From: Paratissierella segnis
GTDB taxonomy: Bacteria; Bacillota; Clostridia; Tissierellales; Tissierellaceae
DNA: 64,000 bases
Assembly: GCF_014385195.1 (NCBI RefSeq)
Contig: NZ_JACRTG010000034.1
Span: 124,001 to 188,000 of the forward strand
Reading direction: 5' to 3'
The notes below the pieces were generated by a model. It did no database searches. It was not told the origin of the DNA and saw only the letters and a program-made list of their open reading frames with translations. Shown here one piece after another: positions 15,535-24,026 of the stretch. The translations under genes and the position numbers were made by a program. The stretch's first letter is position 1. Every line of letters starts with the position of its first letter.

Positions 15535-15878
15535 CTTATCCCTTATCCTTGTCTTTATCTTTTGTCTTTTTTATTTTTTTCTTTGTCTTTATTTTTTATC
15601 TTTGTCTTTTGTCTTTTATCTTTTATCTTTTATCTTTTATCTCTTATCTTTTATCTTTTATCTTTGTCTTTATTTTTTATCTTTGTCTTTTATCTTTGTC
15701 TTTTATCTTTGTCTTTTGTCTTATCTTTTATCTTTTATCTCTTATCTTTTACCTCTTACCTCTTACCTCTTATCTTTTATCTTTTATCTTTTACCTATTA
15801 CCTATTATCTCTTACCTCTTACCTCTTACCTATTACCTATTACCTCTTACCTCTTACCTCTTACCTATTACCTATTAT
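15535..15878. repeat. Pyrimidine-rich degenerate tandem repeat (TATCTTT/TTACCTC type)
   Basis: About 340 bases made almost only of C and T with regularly spaced A or G. The left two-thirds is built of TATCTTT and TTGTCTTT units, the right third of TTACCTC and TTACCTA units. It lies between the 3' end of the HD-protein gene and the sodA promoter and is open in several plus-strand frames only because it lacks stops. Strong strand asymmetry could favour triplex or slipped structures. No protein is inferred from it. Confidence 0.85.
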
Positions 15879-16447
15879 ACGTTTCCTTTAAGTCCAATCT
15901 CTTCAGCTACTTTTCTCATGCCCTTTATGGTTTCAGAGATTATCTCGTTCAGCTCCATGCCAAGCATATCCGCACCTGTCTTAATAACCTCCCTATCAAC
16001 TCCTGCCGCGAAAGATTTTTGACCCCACTTTTTCTTAACGGATTTTGCTTCCATGTCCAGTATGGATTTACTTGGTCGCATCAACGCTGTAGCAGTCACA
16101 AGCCCCGTTAGCTCATCAATTGTATACAGAACCTTTTCCATCCTCTCAACGGGTTCTACATCTGTACAAATCCCCCATCCATGGCTGATTACAGCTCTGA
16201 TATAATCTTCCGGCCAATTTTCTCCCTCTAGGATTTCCTTTGTCTTTTTACAATGCTCATCCGGATACTTCTCATAATCCAAATCATGGATAAGTCCAAT
16301 TATTTTCCACTTTTCTACATCTTCCTCCCCCAGCAGTTCGGCAAAGTGCCCCATCACAGCTTCTACGGATAGGGCATGCTTAATAAGGCTATCACTTTGA
16401 TTATACTTTGTTAAAAGATCATACGCTTCTTCTCTGGTTGGAACCAT
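15875..16447 (-). CDS. HD-domain hydrolase (HDIG-like)
   Basis: A 190-residue protein from the ATG at 16447, chosen because GAGGG lies eight bases upstream; an in-frame ATG 36 bases earlier has no such site. It shows the HD phosphohydrolase pattern: HALSVEAVM near residue 24, GLIHDLDYEKYP near 51 with the His-Asp pair, a VISHGWG segment near 86, and a later VLYTIDELTGLVTA with a conserved Asp. HD proteins hydrolyse phosphoesters or nucleotides; the substrate here is unknown. It is monocistronic and its stop lies at the edge of the pyrimidine-rich repeat. Confidence 0.8.
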   Translation of the reverse strand: MVPTREEAYDLLTKYNQSDSLIKHALSVEAVMGHFAELLGEEDVEKWKIIGLIHDLDYEKYPDEHCKKTKEILEGENWPEDYIRAVISHGWGICTDVEPVERMEKVLYTIDELTGLVTATALMRPSKSILDMEAKSVKKKWGQKSFAAGVDREVIKTGADMLGMELNEIISETIKGMRKVAEEIGLKGNV

Positions 16448-16536
16448 TATACATCCCTCTTTCATAATAAATATTGTTTCCATTTTACATTAATAGGCAT
16501 AAATTTTCAAGTAAATAAGAAGTAAGGCTACTTTGT

Positions 16537-19101
16537 TCACTTTTTAGTATGTATAAGCATACTCGTTTCCAGCAATGACGACGGGAATAAAGTGAAATCA
16601 TCATAAGCAAGATATCTGCTTTCCCAAGTAGGATTAAATTTCTCCTTGTAGGATCTTAATCCTCCGAAGCTATATACTTCTTTCCCATATTTGTAAACCA
16701 AATGAGCCATTCGCTCTTTGAAATGTGCATTTTGTGCAACTCCCACGTTTGATAATGGTGCCATACCTAAGTTAAATATTTTGAAATTTTGTTCCTTCAA
16801 ATAAATTATTAAATTTAAAATCAAAAATTCCATGGTGTTTTTTGGTATATCTTCTTTAAACCTCATCAAATCGAGGCTATAAGTCCTATTATCGCATTTG
16901 GGCATCAATGAGGCAAAGGCTATGACTTCTTTAGTTTCCTCATTGCGTATCAATCCTATAGGCGATTGCTCCAGATAAAATCTGTCCATAAATCCCAGTG
17001 AAAAACCCATTTCATTTCTTCCCTTTAACCATTCTTCCGATATAGAAAACAACTCACCATACATAGCATCATCCAAATCTTTACCGTCAATCATTTGAAA
17101 ATAATAGCCATCACGTTTAAATCTACTCAAAACATTTCTAAAATCTCTGCTTTTCGGACTTTTTATATCGAAATCTTCCAAATCAACCAAAGCCATCTCC
17201 CCTAATTTAAAGAAATAGTATCCATGCTCATGATATAGGGGAAGAAACTTTTCTCCAACCTCATAAAACACCAGTTTGTATCCATATTCATCAACAAAAT
17301 TATGAAATTCATCCAAAGCCTCATCAAAGTATTCTTCATTACCTATGGGATCCCCCAAAGCTATTATAACATTGTGCCTTGCTTCAAACGCAATAAGCAC
17401 CTTTTGTGACTGTGCCCAATATAAATGCTTATCCTTGAGGTATATTAAATGGGATAAATAACTTCCCGTATTTTCACGCAAAAACCTATCAACTCTATCT
17501 ACATCTATCTCTTCATATCTTTTATCATCTTTTATTCTTTCTTTTGTTAACTCCATAACAATTATATATATGATTAATGACCCATAAGTAAATATTCCGC
17601 TTATTTTAAAATTTGAAAACCCATTTGAAAATATTGTTTTAAAATTGTGTAATCTTAAGAAGTCCAATAAAATTACATGTGACAGTTTCAAATATATAGT
17701 AACGCCAATTAGAACAACAAAAGATGAAATCAAAGTCCAAAACCAATCAAAGGGTAAACTTCTCCGATAAAAACTATCCTTAGATAATCTCAATAAAATC
17801 AAGACAATTGTAAGAAAAATTGCCTCCTCATAATCAAAACCCTTTATAAAGGTAAATAAGGCACCTGATAATAACAGCCACCATGTCACCTTATATCCGC
17901 GTTTCACTTTCATTTTTATTTCCCGGGATATAGAAATTAAAAATACTCCTATTAAAATGGACAATTGGCGTGACCATTGGAGTATAGGAAAAGATAACAA
18001 TTTTGCGGCGAACTTTATCCTTTCGGTTATACCGGGAACAAGGGCTGAAAATAGGAGTATAAGTCCACTGACAAACACCAAGATGCTTAATAAAAAATTT
18101 GTCAATCCTGATGTTCTGCTTATAAATCCCTTAAGTTTTTCTACATCAAATACTTTTATATTGCTTTCATTTCTCTGAGATTGAATAGCTAGGGTAAATA
18201 TTATGCTTAAAACCAATGGGACTATATAATAAAATACCCTATATAAAATTAATGCAGCTAATATATTTTCAGTGGCAATGCCATAATACTGTAGTCCTGC
18301 AAGTACAACAAAATCAAAGGAACCTAATCCCCCCGGCAGCATGCTTACAATACCCGTTATCGACGCTAAAGTAAATACGACCAAACAAGGTAATGGGTTT
18401 ATATTTGAATTAAATTGCCTTATTATCATAAAAAACAATATAAATAATATTATACAATGGATAATTGATGCAAGAAGTAATTTTATTTTTAGAGTAAATC
18501 TTTTAGCGTCAAATAACTCTATCTCCGTCTTTTTAAACCTATAAAATATAATATCTATAAAAAAATAGATGAAAAAATATATAATAAATCCAAGTAGTAT
18601 TAAAAACAGATAGTTGTATTTATTGATAATGGGTTTAGTGTATTTATATAGGATCAATGACAATATAGAAAATGCTGATAACCCAACAGATGTTGCAGGA
18701 ATTAAAAACAGATTATAATCTAAATAATCAGCTTTATTATCACCCTTTTTAAAAAATACCGTCCTAATAGATGCCCCAGTAAGACCACCCAATCCGGATA
18801 TGTTGTTAATTGCGCTTGCTATAAATGATACATTAAAAATCGTCGAAGGTCTTAAACCTAAATTAAAATACTTAGTTATAAGAAAATCATAATAGGTTAT
18901 AGATGAAACGCCTAGGATACCAAGCAGTAAAATGAGCATAGTATTTACAATGGGTAACCTTCTTAAGATCATAATAGTATGAACAAAATCTATTGATTCA
19001 ACTTCTTGTTTTATACTCCATACTATAAATATAGCCATTGCAATAAAAAACAATAGTTTTAAAATTGACATTCCGTGTTTTTTTAAAAAACTTTTAAACA
19101 T
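16537..19101 (-). CDS. mprF: Phosphatidylglycerol lysyltransferase (MprF-like)
   Basis: Membrane enzyme that transfers an amino acid from charged tRNA to phosphatidylglycerol and flips the product, lowering negative surface charge and raising resistance to cationic peptides. The 854 residues have about 13-14 hydrophobic segments in the first 520 positions, including the flippase-like LPGGLGSFDFVVLAGL near residue 260, and a soluble C-terminal GNAT-type transferase domain with ALGDPIGNEEYFDEAL, a YFFKLGEMALVDLEDF segment and a FNLGMAPLSNVG motif. The length matches full MprF. GGAGGAAG lies upstream of the ATG. It stands alone, with 67 bases before the antiporter gene. Confidence 0.9.
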   Translation of the reverse strand: MFKSFLKKHGMSILKLLFFIAMAIFIVWSIKQEVESIDFVHTIMILRRLPIVNTMLILLLGILGVSSITYYDFLITKYFNLGLRPSTIFNVSFIASAINNISGLGGLTGASIRTVFFKKGDNKADYLDYNLFLIPATSVGLSAFSILSLILYKYTKPIINKYNYLFLILLGFIIYFFIYFFIDIIFYRFKKTEIELFDAKRFTLKIKLLLASIIHCIILFILFFMIIRQFNSNINPLPCLVVFTLASITGIVSMLPGGLGSFDFVVLAGLQYYGIATENILAALILYRVFYYIVPLVLSIIFTLAIQSQRNESNIKVFDVEKLKGFISRTSGLTNFLLSILVFVSGLILLFSALVPGITERIKFAAKLLSFPILQWSRQLSILIGVFLISISREIKMKVKRGYKVTWWLLLSGALFTFIKGFDYEEAIFLTIVLILLRLSKDSFYRRSLPFDWFWTLISSFVVLIGVTIYLKLSHVILLDFLRLHNFKTIFSNGFSNFKISGIFTYGSLIIYIIVMELTKERIKDDKRYEEIDVDRVDRFLRENTGSYLSHLIYLKDKHLYWAQSQKVLIAFEARHNVIIALGDPIGNEEYFDEALDEFHNFVDEYGYKLVFYEVGEKFLPLYHEHGYYFFKLGEMALVDLEDFDIKSPKSRDFRNVLSRFKRDGYYFQMIDGKDLDDAMYGELFSISEEWLKGRNEMGFSLGFMDRFYLEQSPIGLIRNEETKEVIAFASLMPKCDNRTYSLDLMRFKEDIPKNTMEFLILNLIIYLKEQNFKIFNLGMAPLSNVGVAQNAHFKERMAHLVYKYGKEVYSFGGLRSYKEKFNPTWESRYLAYDDFTLFPSSLLETSMLIHTKK

Positions 19102-19167
19102 TTTACGCTTCCTCCAAATAATAGGGATTTATAAATTATAGCACAAGTACTTTAATTTGAAAACAAT

Positions 19168-20103
19168 CTAGAATAATGCAAAAATAAATACGAGGTAAAT
19201 AAATAACAATAAAAATCCCATTGACCTACTGATCTTTTTCTTAAAAATACCAGAGCCTACAAACAATAAGGTAACTATCAAAGCCATTGAAAAATCCAAA
19301 GTCAATGTTTGTCTGTATATGGTAATTCCATCATCACTAAATAGTGCTGATAAACCTAAAATCATAGTAAGATTGTAAATATTGGCTCCTAAAATATTTC
19401 CTATTGATATGCTTTGCTCCTTTTTTCTTATAGCCGTTATTGCGGTAACCAATTCAGGTAATGACGATCCTATTGCAAGAAATGTCAAGCTAATCACATT
19501 TTGAGGGGTATGTAAAAAATTGGCTATCTGAACAGCACTGTCTAATAATAGATGGGAACCTGTAACAACTAAAATTCCGCCTACAATAAAAAAAACTATA
19601 TTTTTAGAGGTATCCTCCTTATTCAAATATAGTTTATTCTTTTTAGTATCATCTTTTTTATGTTCCACAGCATTTGCCCATAAAAAAAATATAACTAAGG
19701 AAAATAAGATAGCACCTTCCTTTTTGGTAATCATTCCATCCATTGCTAATATATAAAACAATATAAGAAAGGATATCATCATTATTCCCTTTATATTAAA
19801 ATTGCCGTCTATTTTTATTGGCTTTATAATTGAACTTATTCCTATTATAAATGCTATATTGCTTATATAAGTTCCTATAGCATTGCCGATACACATATCC
19901 TCCAACCCCTCATATGCTGCTATGGTGGATACAAGAAGTTCGGGCAAGGTGGTAGCTATACTTACTATAGTTGCACCTATTATTCCTGTGGAGATGCCGG
20001 TTATCTTCGCCACCCCTATAGCGCCATTTAAGAATATATCTCCTCCCTTTATGATCATCAACAGTCCTATTACAAATACTACAAATGCACCATATGTACT
20101 CAT
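19168..20103 (-). CDS. Calcium/sodium antiporter (CaCA family, YrbG-like)
   Basis: A 311-residue membrane protein with about ten hydrophobic segments and the two alpha-repeats of the cation/Ca2+ exchanger family: GATIVSIATTLPELLVS (about 43-59) followed by GNAIGTYISNIAF, and SLTFLAIGSSLPELVTA (about 206-222) followed by GNILGANIYNLTMIL. The acidic residues in each repeat that bind cations are intact. AAGGAGG precedes the ATG. It is expected to export Ca2+ in exchange for Na+ or H+; ion specificity is not shown by sequence. Confidence 0.88.
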   Translation of the reverse strand: MSTYGAFVVFVIGLLMIIKGGDIFLNGAIGVAKITGISTGIIGATIVSIATTLPELLVSTIAAYEGLEDMCIGNAIGTYISNIAFIIGISSIIKPIKIDGNFNIKGIMMISFLILFYILAMDGMITKKEGAILFSLVIFFLWANAVEHKKDDTKKNKLYLNKEDTSKNIVFFIVGGILVVTGSHLLLDSAVQIANFLHTPQNVISLTFLAIGSSLPELVTAITAIRKKEQSISIGNILGANIYNLTMILGLSALFSDDGITIYRQTLTLDFSMALIVTLLFVGSGIFKKKISRSMGFLLLFIYLVFIFALF

Positions 20104-20171
20104 TATCTTGCCTCCTTATTTGAACCGATAATATATTATATAAGGAAAAACAAGACAATATGAAAATTAAC

Positions 20172-20549
20172 TTAAATTCTTTCAATACCATTCAAATCAA
20201 AATAAACATTTCTCGCCTTAAATGGAGAAGGATTGGTATATTGTAATTTCACTTTTTCAAAATCATTTATTCTTTTTGAATGATAATAAGGTTTTTCAAA
20301 CATTAACCTTTCATCTCTTAACCATTGCGGAACCTCCATATCAAGTAATTGCAAACAATAATCTATTAAAGCTGACACTTTGGTTATATATTTTATTTCT
20401 TCATCATCACAATCATCTAAATCAACCGGATTATATAAGCTATTTATAAATTTCATATCTTTAGATTTTAACAATTCTAACAATTGATTTATACTTGTAT
20501 CTTCATCTTGATACTCAAACAAATCCTTTAAGCATTTATTCCCAATCAT
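20172..20549 (-). CDS. Small protein resembling the partner of a DUF6036-type nucleotidyltransferase module
   Basis: A 125-residue acidic protein. The second half, with ALIDYCLQLLDMEVPQWLRD, then YYHSKRI and PSPFKARNVYFDLNGIERI, resembles the C-terminal part of proteins encoded beside nucleotidyltransferase-like antitoxins (pattern: residues before PxWxxD, then SPxxFRxRNVFVDxxxLxRV). The match is from memory of the pattern and is not certain. Its start ATGA overlaps the stop of the small upstream gene at 20546, so the two are translationally coupled. The N-terminal half seems shorter than in relatives I can recall. Confidence 0.5.
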   Translation of the reverse strand: MIGNKCLKDLFEYQDEDTSINQLLELLKSKDMKFINSLYNPVDLDDCDDEEIKYITKVSALIDYCLQLLDMEVPQWLRDERLMFEKPYYHSKRINDFEKVKLQYTNPSPFKARNVYFDLNGIERI

Positions 20550-20698
20550 AACCTAAATCCTCTCCTATTCATAATAGAACCACCATAAACTGTCATCTCA
20601 AGCTGTAATTGATTTTCTTTTAACCGTTCATTCAGATATGCAAATATTTCTAACAAATTATCTCTATCCATTAAACCTATATCATTGGATTTAGCCAT
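20546..20698 (-). CDS. Truncated nucleotidyltransferase-like fragment (DUF6036-type N-terminus)
   Basis: A 50-residue gene not reported by length-limited callers. It has a strong GGAGGAG site before the ATG at 20698 and reads MAKSNDIGLMDRDNLLEIFA, then YLNERLKENQLQLEMTVYGGSIMN, ending NRRGFRL. Helix followed by VYGGSIM is how nucleotidyltransferase-fold antitoxins begin, but the protein stops just after the glycine pair where the catalytic Asp residues should follow. It is therefore likely a deletion relic that still provides coupling to the downstream gene. Confidence 0.5.
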   Translation of the reverse strand: MAKSNDIGLMDRDNLLEIFAYLNERLKENQLQLEMTVYGGSIMNRRGFRL

Positions 20699-20838
20699 GT
20701 TACTCCTCCTATTATTAAATTCACTGCTATTTTAATTATAGCATATAATTAGTATTTTATTATAAAATTAGATCAAATACCAATGAATATACCGGTATTT
20801 GAACTAGGATAAATACTATAAGAAGTAATGTTGTTTCG

Positions 20839-21039
20839 TTATTGCTTATAAAGATTTCCTTCAAATGTTGCTAAATAATACCCCGTTATAGGATCTATAG
20901 TTATGTTTTCTACTTGTTCTAGAACTCCTGACCACCAATACCCATCTGTATATTCACTATATTCTACAGCTGCAGGAATATTATTTTTGGAAGTATATCT
21001 TTTCTGAATACTTATAAATCTTCCTCCAAAGAAACCCAA
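20839..21039 (-). pseudogene. Probable 3' fragment of a small secreted protein
   Basis: A 66-residue open stretch that starts from a TTG directly after a stop, with no usable ribosome site in front of it. It ends DGYWWSGVLEQVENI followed by GYYLATFEGNLYKQ, a beta-rich pattern seen at the ends of small secreted proteins in Clostridia (tentative). It lacks a signal peptide. Taken with the remnant at 21.1-21.2 kb, it looks like the wreck of a gene similar to those at 21.9-23.2 kb. Confidence 0.35.
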
Positions 21040-21128
21040 TGTACCTTAAAATTAGATACTATTCAATTTCTATTTATAATACTCAAGATAAATTAATATA
21101 AACAAGGTTGAAAATTATTTAGTGTAAC

Positions 21129-21225
21129 CTATCCATTACTTCTTTCACTTAATCTTTCGATGGTTGCCCAACTTCCACCCCATGTGTCAGAATTCCTAAG
21201 ATAAAGACTATTTAATATTGTGGAA
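21129..21225 (-). pseudogene. Remnant of a paralogue of the secreted protein at 22803-23231
   Basis: On the minus strand one frame reads STILNSLYLRNSDTWGGSWA then TIERLSERSNG and stops. This lines up with the ATIRLQQYKGGNWTTIKTWNERNN portion of the 142-residue secreted protein (positions about 75-100 of that protein). Upstream the frame is closed by stops, so only about 30 codons survive. Confidence 0.45.
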
Positions 21226-21246
21226 ATAAAAGTTTATTAAATGAGT

Positions 21247-21280
21247 GTCCACAAAAACATGTTGAATTTCGTTATATATA
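21247..21280 (+). promoter_or_regulatory. Probable ECF-sigma promoter of the 163-aa membrane protein gene
   Basis: GTCCACAAAA, ten bases, then TTTCGTTATATATA. Exactly the same two blocks with the same ten-base spacer occur on the other strand at 23277-23310 before the secreted protein gene. Near-identity of both blocks with variable spacer sequence is what an ECF -35/-10 pair looks like. An ECF sigma factor gene lies 3 kb away. Confidence 0.6.
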
Positions 21281-21368
21281 ATAAGGAATGAAAAATATAA
21301 TAAAATCATTATCTCAATCATTATATATTAAGTCAGGATTACATAATGGATCTGGAGGTGAATAAGTG

Positions 21369-21857
21369 ATGAATAGGTTAAAAAAATATTTTGCCGAATT
21401 AAAAGAACATGACAATATATTATATAAGATTTCTTGGATATATATATGCATTATTGCCTTATTAAATTTTGCCTTTCAAGGATTGGCACGATACATCTCA
21501 TTTTTAATTTATAATATTAAAACTACTAATATTGAAAATTTATACTCTATTGAAAAATTAAAATTAAATATTGAATATACAATAAATGCAGTCCATATAA
21601 TACTCATAATCTATTACTTATTTTCAATGCGTAAGTTAATCAATGAAAATAAAATTTATATCCCTGATTTATTTTATAGGAATAAAGCTTTACTCGTTTT
21701 TTTCATAATATCAATGGTCGTTCAAATAATAATTGCAATTATATTTTCCATTGGTTCTAGATTAAATTTAAACTCATTTATAATGCATTTAATTTTTCCA
21801 GCGAAAATCATCGTTCTACTTTTAATAATCCAACTAATAGAAACAAGATATGCTTAA
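21369..21857 (+). CDS. Small multi-pass membrane protein, function unknown
   Basis: About 162 residues with four hydrophobic segments (near residues 22-48, 74-92, 105-130 and 140-158) separated by charged loops; a DUF2975-like topology is possible but I see no diagnostic motif. I prefer the ATG at 21369, eight bases after GGAGGTG, over the GTG three bases earlier. It is the only plus-strand gene in this patch and is preceded by the conserved GTCCAC/CGTTATATATA promoter motif, so it is likely part of the local ECF regulon. Its stop codon lies inside the perfect palindrome that separates it from the convergent broken gene. Confidence 0.65.
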   Translation: MNRLKKYFAELKEHDNILYKISWIYICIIALLNFAFQGLARYISFLIYNIKTTNIENLYSIEKLKLNIEYTINAVHIILIIYYLFSMRKLINENKIYIPDLFYRNKALLVFFIISMVVQIIIAIIFSIGSRLNLNSFIMHLIFPAKIIVLLLIIQLIETRYA

Positions 21858-21872
21858 GCATATCTTGTTTCT
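21841..21872. terminator. Perfect 32-base palindrome acting as bidirectional terminator
   Basis: A 14-base stem (GAAACAAGATATGC and its exact complement) around TTAA. It spans the 3' end of the plus-strand membrane protein gene and ends three bases before the stop of the convergent minus-strand gene, so it can end both transcripts. T-rich bases follow on the plus strand. Confidence 0.7.
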
Positions 21873-21874
21873 AT

Positions 21875-22598
21875 TACTCCATAGCAGGGTTATGATGGAA
21901 AGTATGTGTTTTTGGTCCCCAACTAAATGTTGTCCCTGCAGGATATGTGCCAATCCTACTTATTGATACTGCTTTCATTGTATGCTTAGCTGTAAAGTAT
22001 GCACTACCATTACTAATATAGCCTCTTAAATCACTAGAATCCAATGTAGGAGCTCTAAAGGAAGCGCCTACATATTAGGTGCTATTAATTTGATACTTGG
22101 TTTTGAAGCACTTATTGCTTTGTTTGTACTTGAGTCATAGGAATAAGTACCAGTCATTTCTGTAGCCCATTCTCTAGGTTGTGATATATTCTGATTGTCA
22201 TCAGCATAATGATAAGCTCTATTGTGTACTGTATTAGACCCAATACTCATTTTATTATTTTCTATTATTGTAAATGATAGATTTAATTTTTTATTAATTA
22301 TTAAATCCTGAATTGCTTTATAATTATTATTGTTATATAATTTTCTTATAATATTAAGATATTCTATTTTTACATCTTGTTCTGAATTATTGAATATCGA
22401 TGCCCTATCTTCATTTTTCAAAAAATCATCAATGAAATTTTTAAAAAATTCACTTACACCTAATTCAATGTTAAACCCTTGGACATATGCTACGTCAATT
22501 TCCTCAGAATTTATTTCTGCTGCATAAACATTCTCAATGCTCAAAAATAGTATTAATATTAATATAATCGATAATAGTTTTCTTGAATTTTTAAACAT
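21875..22598 (-). pseudogene. Secreted protein gene interrupted by a frameshift
   Basis: The first frame (22598 down to 22068) encodes 176 residues: a signal peptide (MFKNSRKLLSIILILILFLS, then IENVYAAE), a helical middle rich in Asn and Lys, and a WATEMTGTYSYDSS segment. It ends SIKLIAPNM-stop. The next frame directly continues as YVGASFRAPTLDSSDLRGYI and on through AYFTAKHTMKAVSIS to THTFHHNPAME-stop at 21875. Adding one base near 22077 would join them into about 241 residues with an exported C-terminal domain. The downstream part is clearly protein-like, so this is a frameshifted gene or a sequencing error. The function is unknown. Confidence 0.65.
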
Positions 22599-22802
22599 TT
22601 ATATCCTCCTTATTAGTATAATATTTACCTTCTACCCAAATAGCTCTTAACTAGGACTTTCTTCATTCTCCAAGCTTATATTCCTATTGGAATCACCCCC
22701 TCAATATAAACCCTAGCAACACCCTTTTTAGTCCTTCCAATAGCCCCTTGATATAACGTTTTCCATTATATCAATATTTATTTTCAAAGTATGCTTTTAA
22801 TC

Positions 22803-23231
22803 TTAATACCTTTGTATATTGCTTGTTACAGTAATACTTTCTGATTGGCTACCGCTATATGCCGTCACAGTTGATTGTACTCTGTACTCATAACCACTGG
22901 ATACGGCATATGTGTCATCAAAATCCAATATCCTTGAATTATTTCTTTCATTCCATGTTTTAATGGTTGTCCAATTTCCTCCTTTATACTGTTGTAATCT
23001 AATCGTTGCTTTAGTACTTGTAACCTTGCTGTTTCCGCTTAAATAAGTTTCTACTGTAGCTTTCCCACCTGAATCAATTTGCAGTCTAGATCTTGCTTCT
23101 GAAATATAGGTGTACATTGGAGAAATAATGTTCTTGTCATTATTTAATTCAGTTGTACTTGCTAAGACAGGATTAATATAGGCACTTACTAATAGCATTA
23201 CCAGCATAAGAGTAATAGTTTTTTTCTTCAT
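22803..23231 (-). CDS. Small secreted protein, DUF6147-like
   Basis: A 142-residue exported protein: signal peptide in the first ~25 residues (MKKKTITLMLVMLLVSAYIN, cut after VLAS), then a beta-sandwich-like mature part with YTYISEARSRLQIDSGGKA, a TIRLQQYKGGNWTTIKTW stretch and a tail of alternating Val/Ser/Thr ending in IQRY. This layout resembles small Clostridia proteins of the DUF6147 type (family recalled, not searched). The ECF-type promoter motif lies 46 bases upstream of the ATG, so it is probably controlled by the neighbouring sigma factor. A degraded relative lies at 21.1-21.2 kb. Confidence 0.65.
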   Translation of the reverse strand: MKKKTITLMLVMLLVSAYINPVLASTTELNNDKNIISPMYTYISEARSRLQIDSGGKATVETYLSGNSKVTSTKATIRLQQYKGGNWTTIKTWNERNNSRILDFDDTYAVSSGYEYRVQSTVTAYSGSQSESITVTSNIQRY

Positions 23232-23276
23232 AATTAAAAGCCCCCTAAATATTATATTAGTATTTTCTTCTCTTAC

Positions 23277-23310
23277 TATATATAACGAAAATTAGGTGGC
23301 TTTTGTGGAC
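23277..23310 (-). promoter_or_regulatory. Probable ECF-sigma promoter of the DUF6147-like gene
   Basis: On the minus strand GTCCACAAAA, ten bases, TTTCGTTATATATA; both blocks are identical to the pair at 21247-21280 on the plus strand, with equal spacing. It lies between the anti-sigma gene and the secreted protein gene. Confidence 0.6.
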
Positions 23311-23321
23311 ATTTTTTAAAT

Positions 23322-24026
23322 TTATTTTGTATTTTCTATAATTCCTTCAATAATCTTTACAAGTTCCTCAAAGGATACTTCTGCATTAACAGAATAGATA
23401 AAGTTATCATCATTCCAATATGCAATATACATATCCTTATTAAAAACATATTTTATTATTTGATTATTAATTTTCATCTCCTCAATTGTTGTTCCTTCTG
23501 TATCGATTCTTATTTCTTCATTTGTTATAATTCCTTGCATATATATTATAATTCTATTACCATTCATATAATTAATTTTTCGTGTTATATCAGTCTGCTT
23601 ATCTTTAATGACCTCAAAACCATCTGGTATATAGGATGGTTCAGTAAAACTCAGGCCTTCGCTGATAGGTTCTTCAACTTTTATTATAATGGAAGTAAAT
23701 CTATCATATACTGTAACTATTGTTTCAAATACCTTTTCTCTATATGCTTGCACAGTAGCAATTAATATACTGTTCGTTAAGATAAATGCAATCAATATAG
23801 CTGCTGCATATTTTCCTATATTAGCTAATCTCTTTTGCATAGGAGTTCTACTGTATTCTTTGATTGTTTTTTTCAGCTTTCTTTTATACCCTTTTGAAAA
23901 AACATGAGGCTCCACATCTTTATCCCTTTCCTCTTCAAGTTGATCTAATAATGCATCAGCTTTCGGCATATACTCAATTAACAATTTATCTAATTCTTCA
24001 TCTGTTAATACCTTGTCATACATCAA
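23322..24026 (-). CDS. Anti-sigma factor-like membrane protein with DUF4367-type extracellular domain
   Basis: A 234-residue single-pass protein: a cytoplasmic N-terminal region rich in charged residues (about 1-80), one membrane segment near residues 90-110 (YAAAILIAFILTNSILIATV), and an outer domain with LSFTEPSYIPDGFEVI and a repeated ITNEEIRIDTEG-like beta pattern as in DUF4367 proteins. Its start overlaps the stop of the ECF sigma gene by four bases, the standard arrangement for a sigma/anti-sigma pair. It probably holds the sigma factor inactive until an envelope signal arrives. No zinc-binding HxxxCxxC anti-sigma motif is seen. Confidence 0.75.
   Translation of the reverse strand: MMYDKVLTDEELDKLLIEYMPKADALLDQLEEERDKDVEPHVFSKGYKRKLKKTIKEYSRTPMQKRLANIGKYAAAILIAFILTNSILIATVQAYREKVFETIVTVYDRFTSIIIKVEEPISEGLSFTEPSYIPDGFEVIKDKQTDITRKINYMNGNRIIIYMQGIITNEEIRIDTEGTTIEEMKINNQIIKYVFNKDMYIAYWNDDNFIYSVNAEVSFEELVKIIEGIIENTK

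Noticed and set aside
15535..15878. CRISPR array candidate
   Set aside because: Units are only 5-8 bases and drift continuously; there are no constant 24-40-base repeats with unique spacers and no cas genes in the window.
15549..16111. Three overlapping plus-strand reading frames rich in Phe, Ser, Leu and Tyr
   Set aside because: They exist only because the pyrimidine-rich repeat has no stops; no start site, no family resemblance and they run into the antisense of the HD-protein gene.
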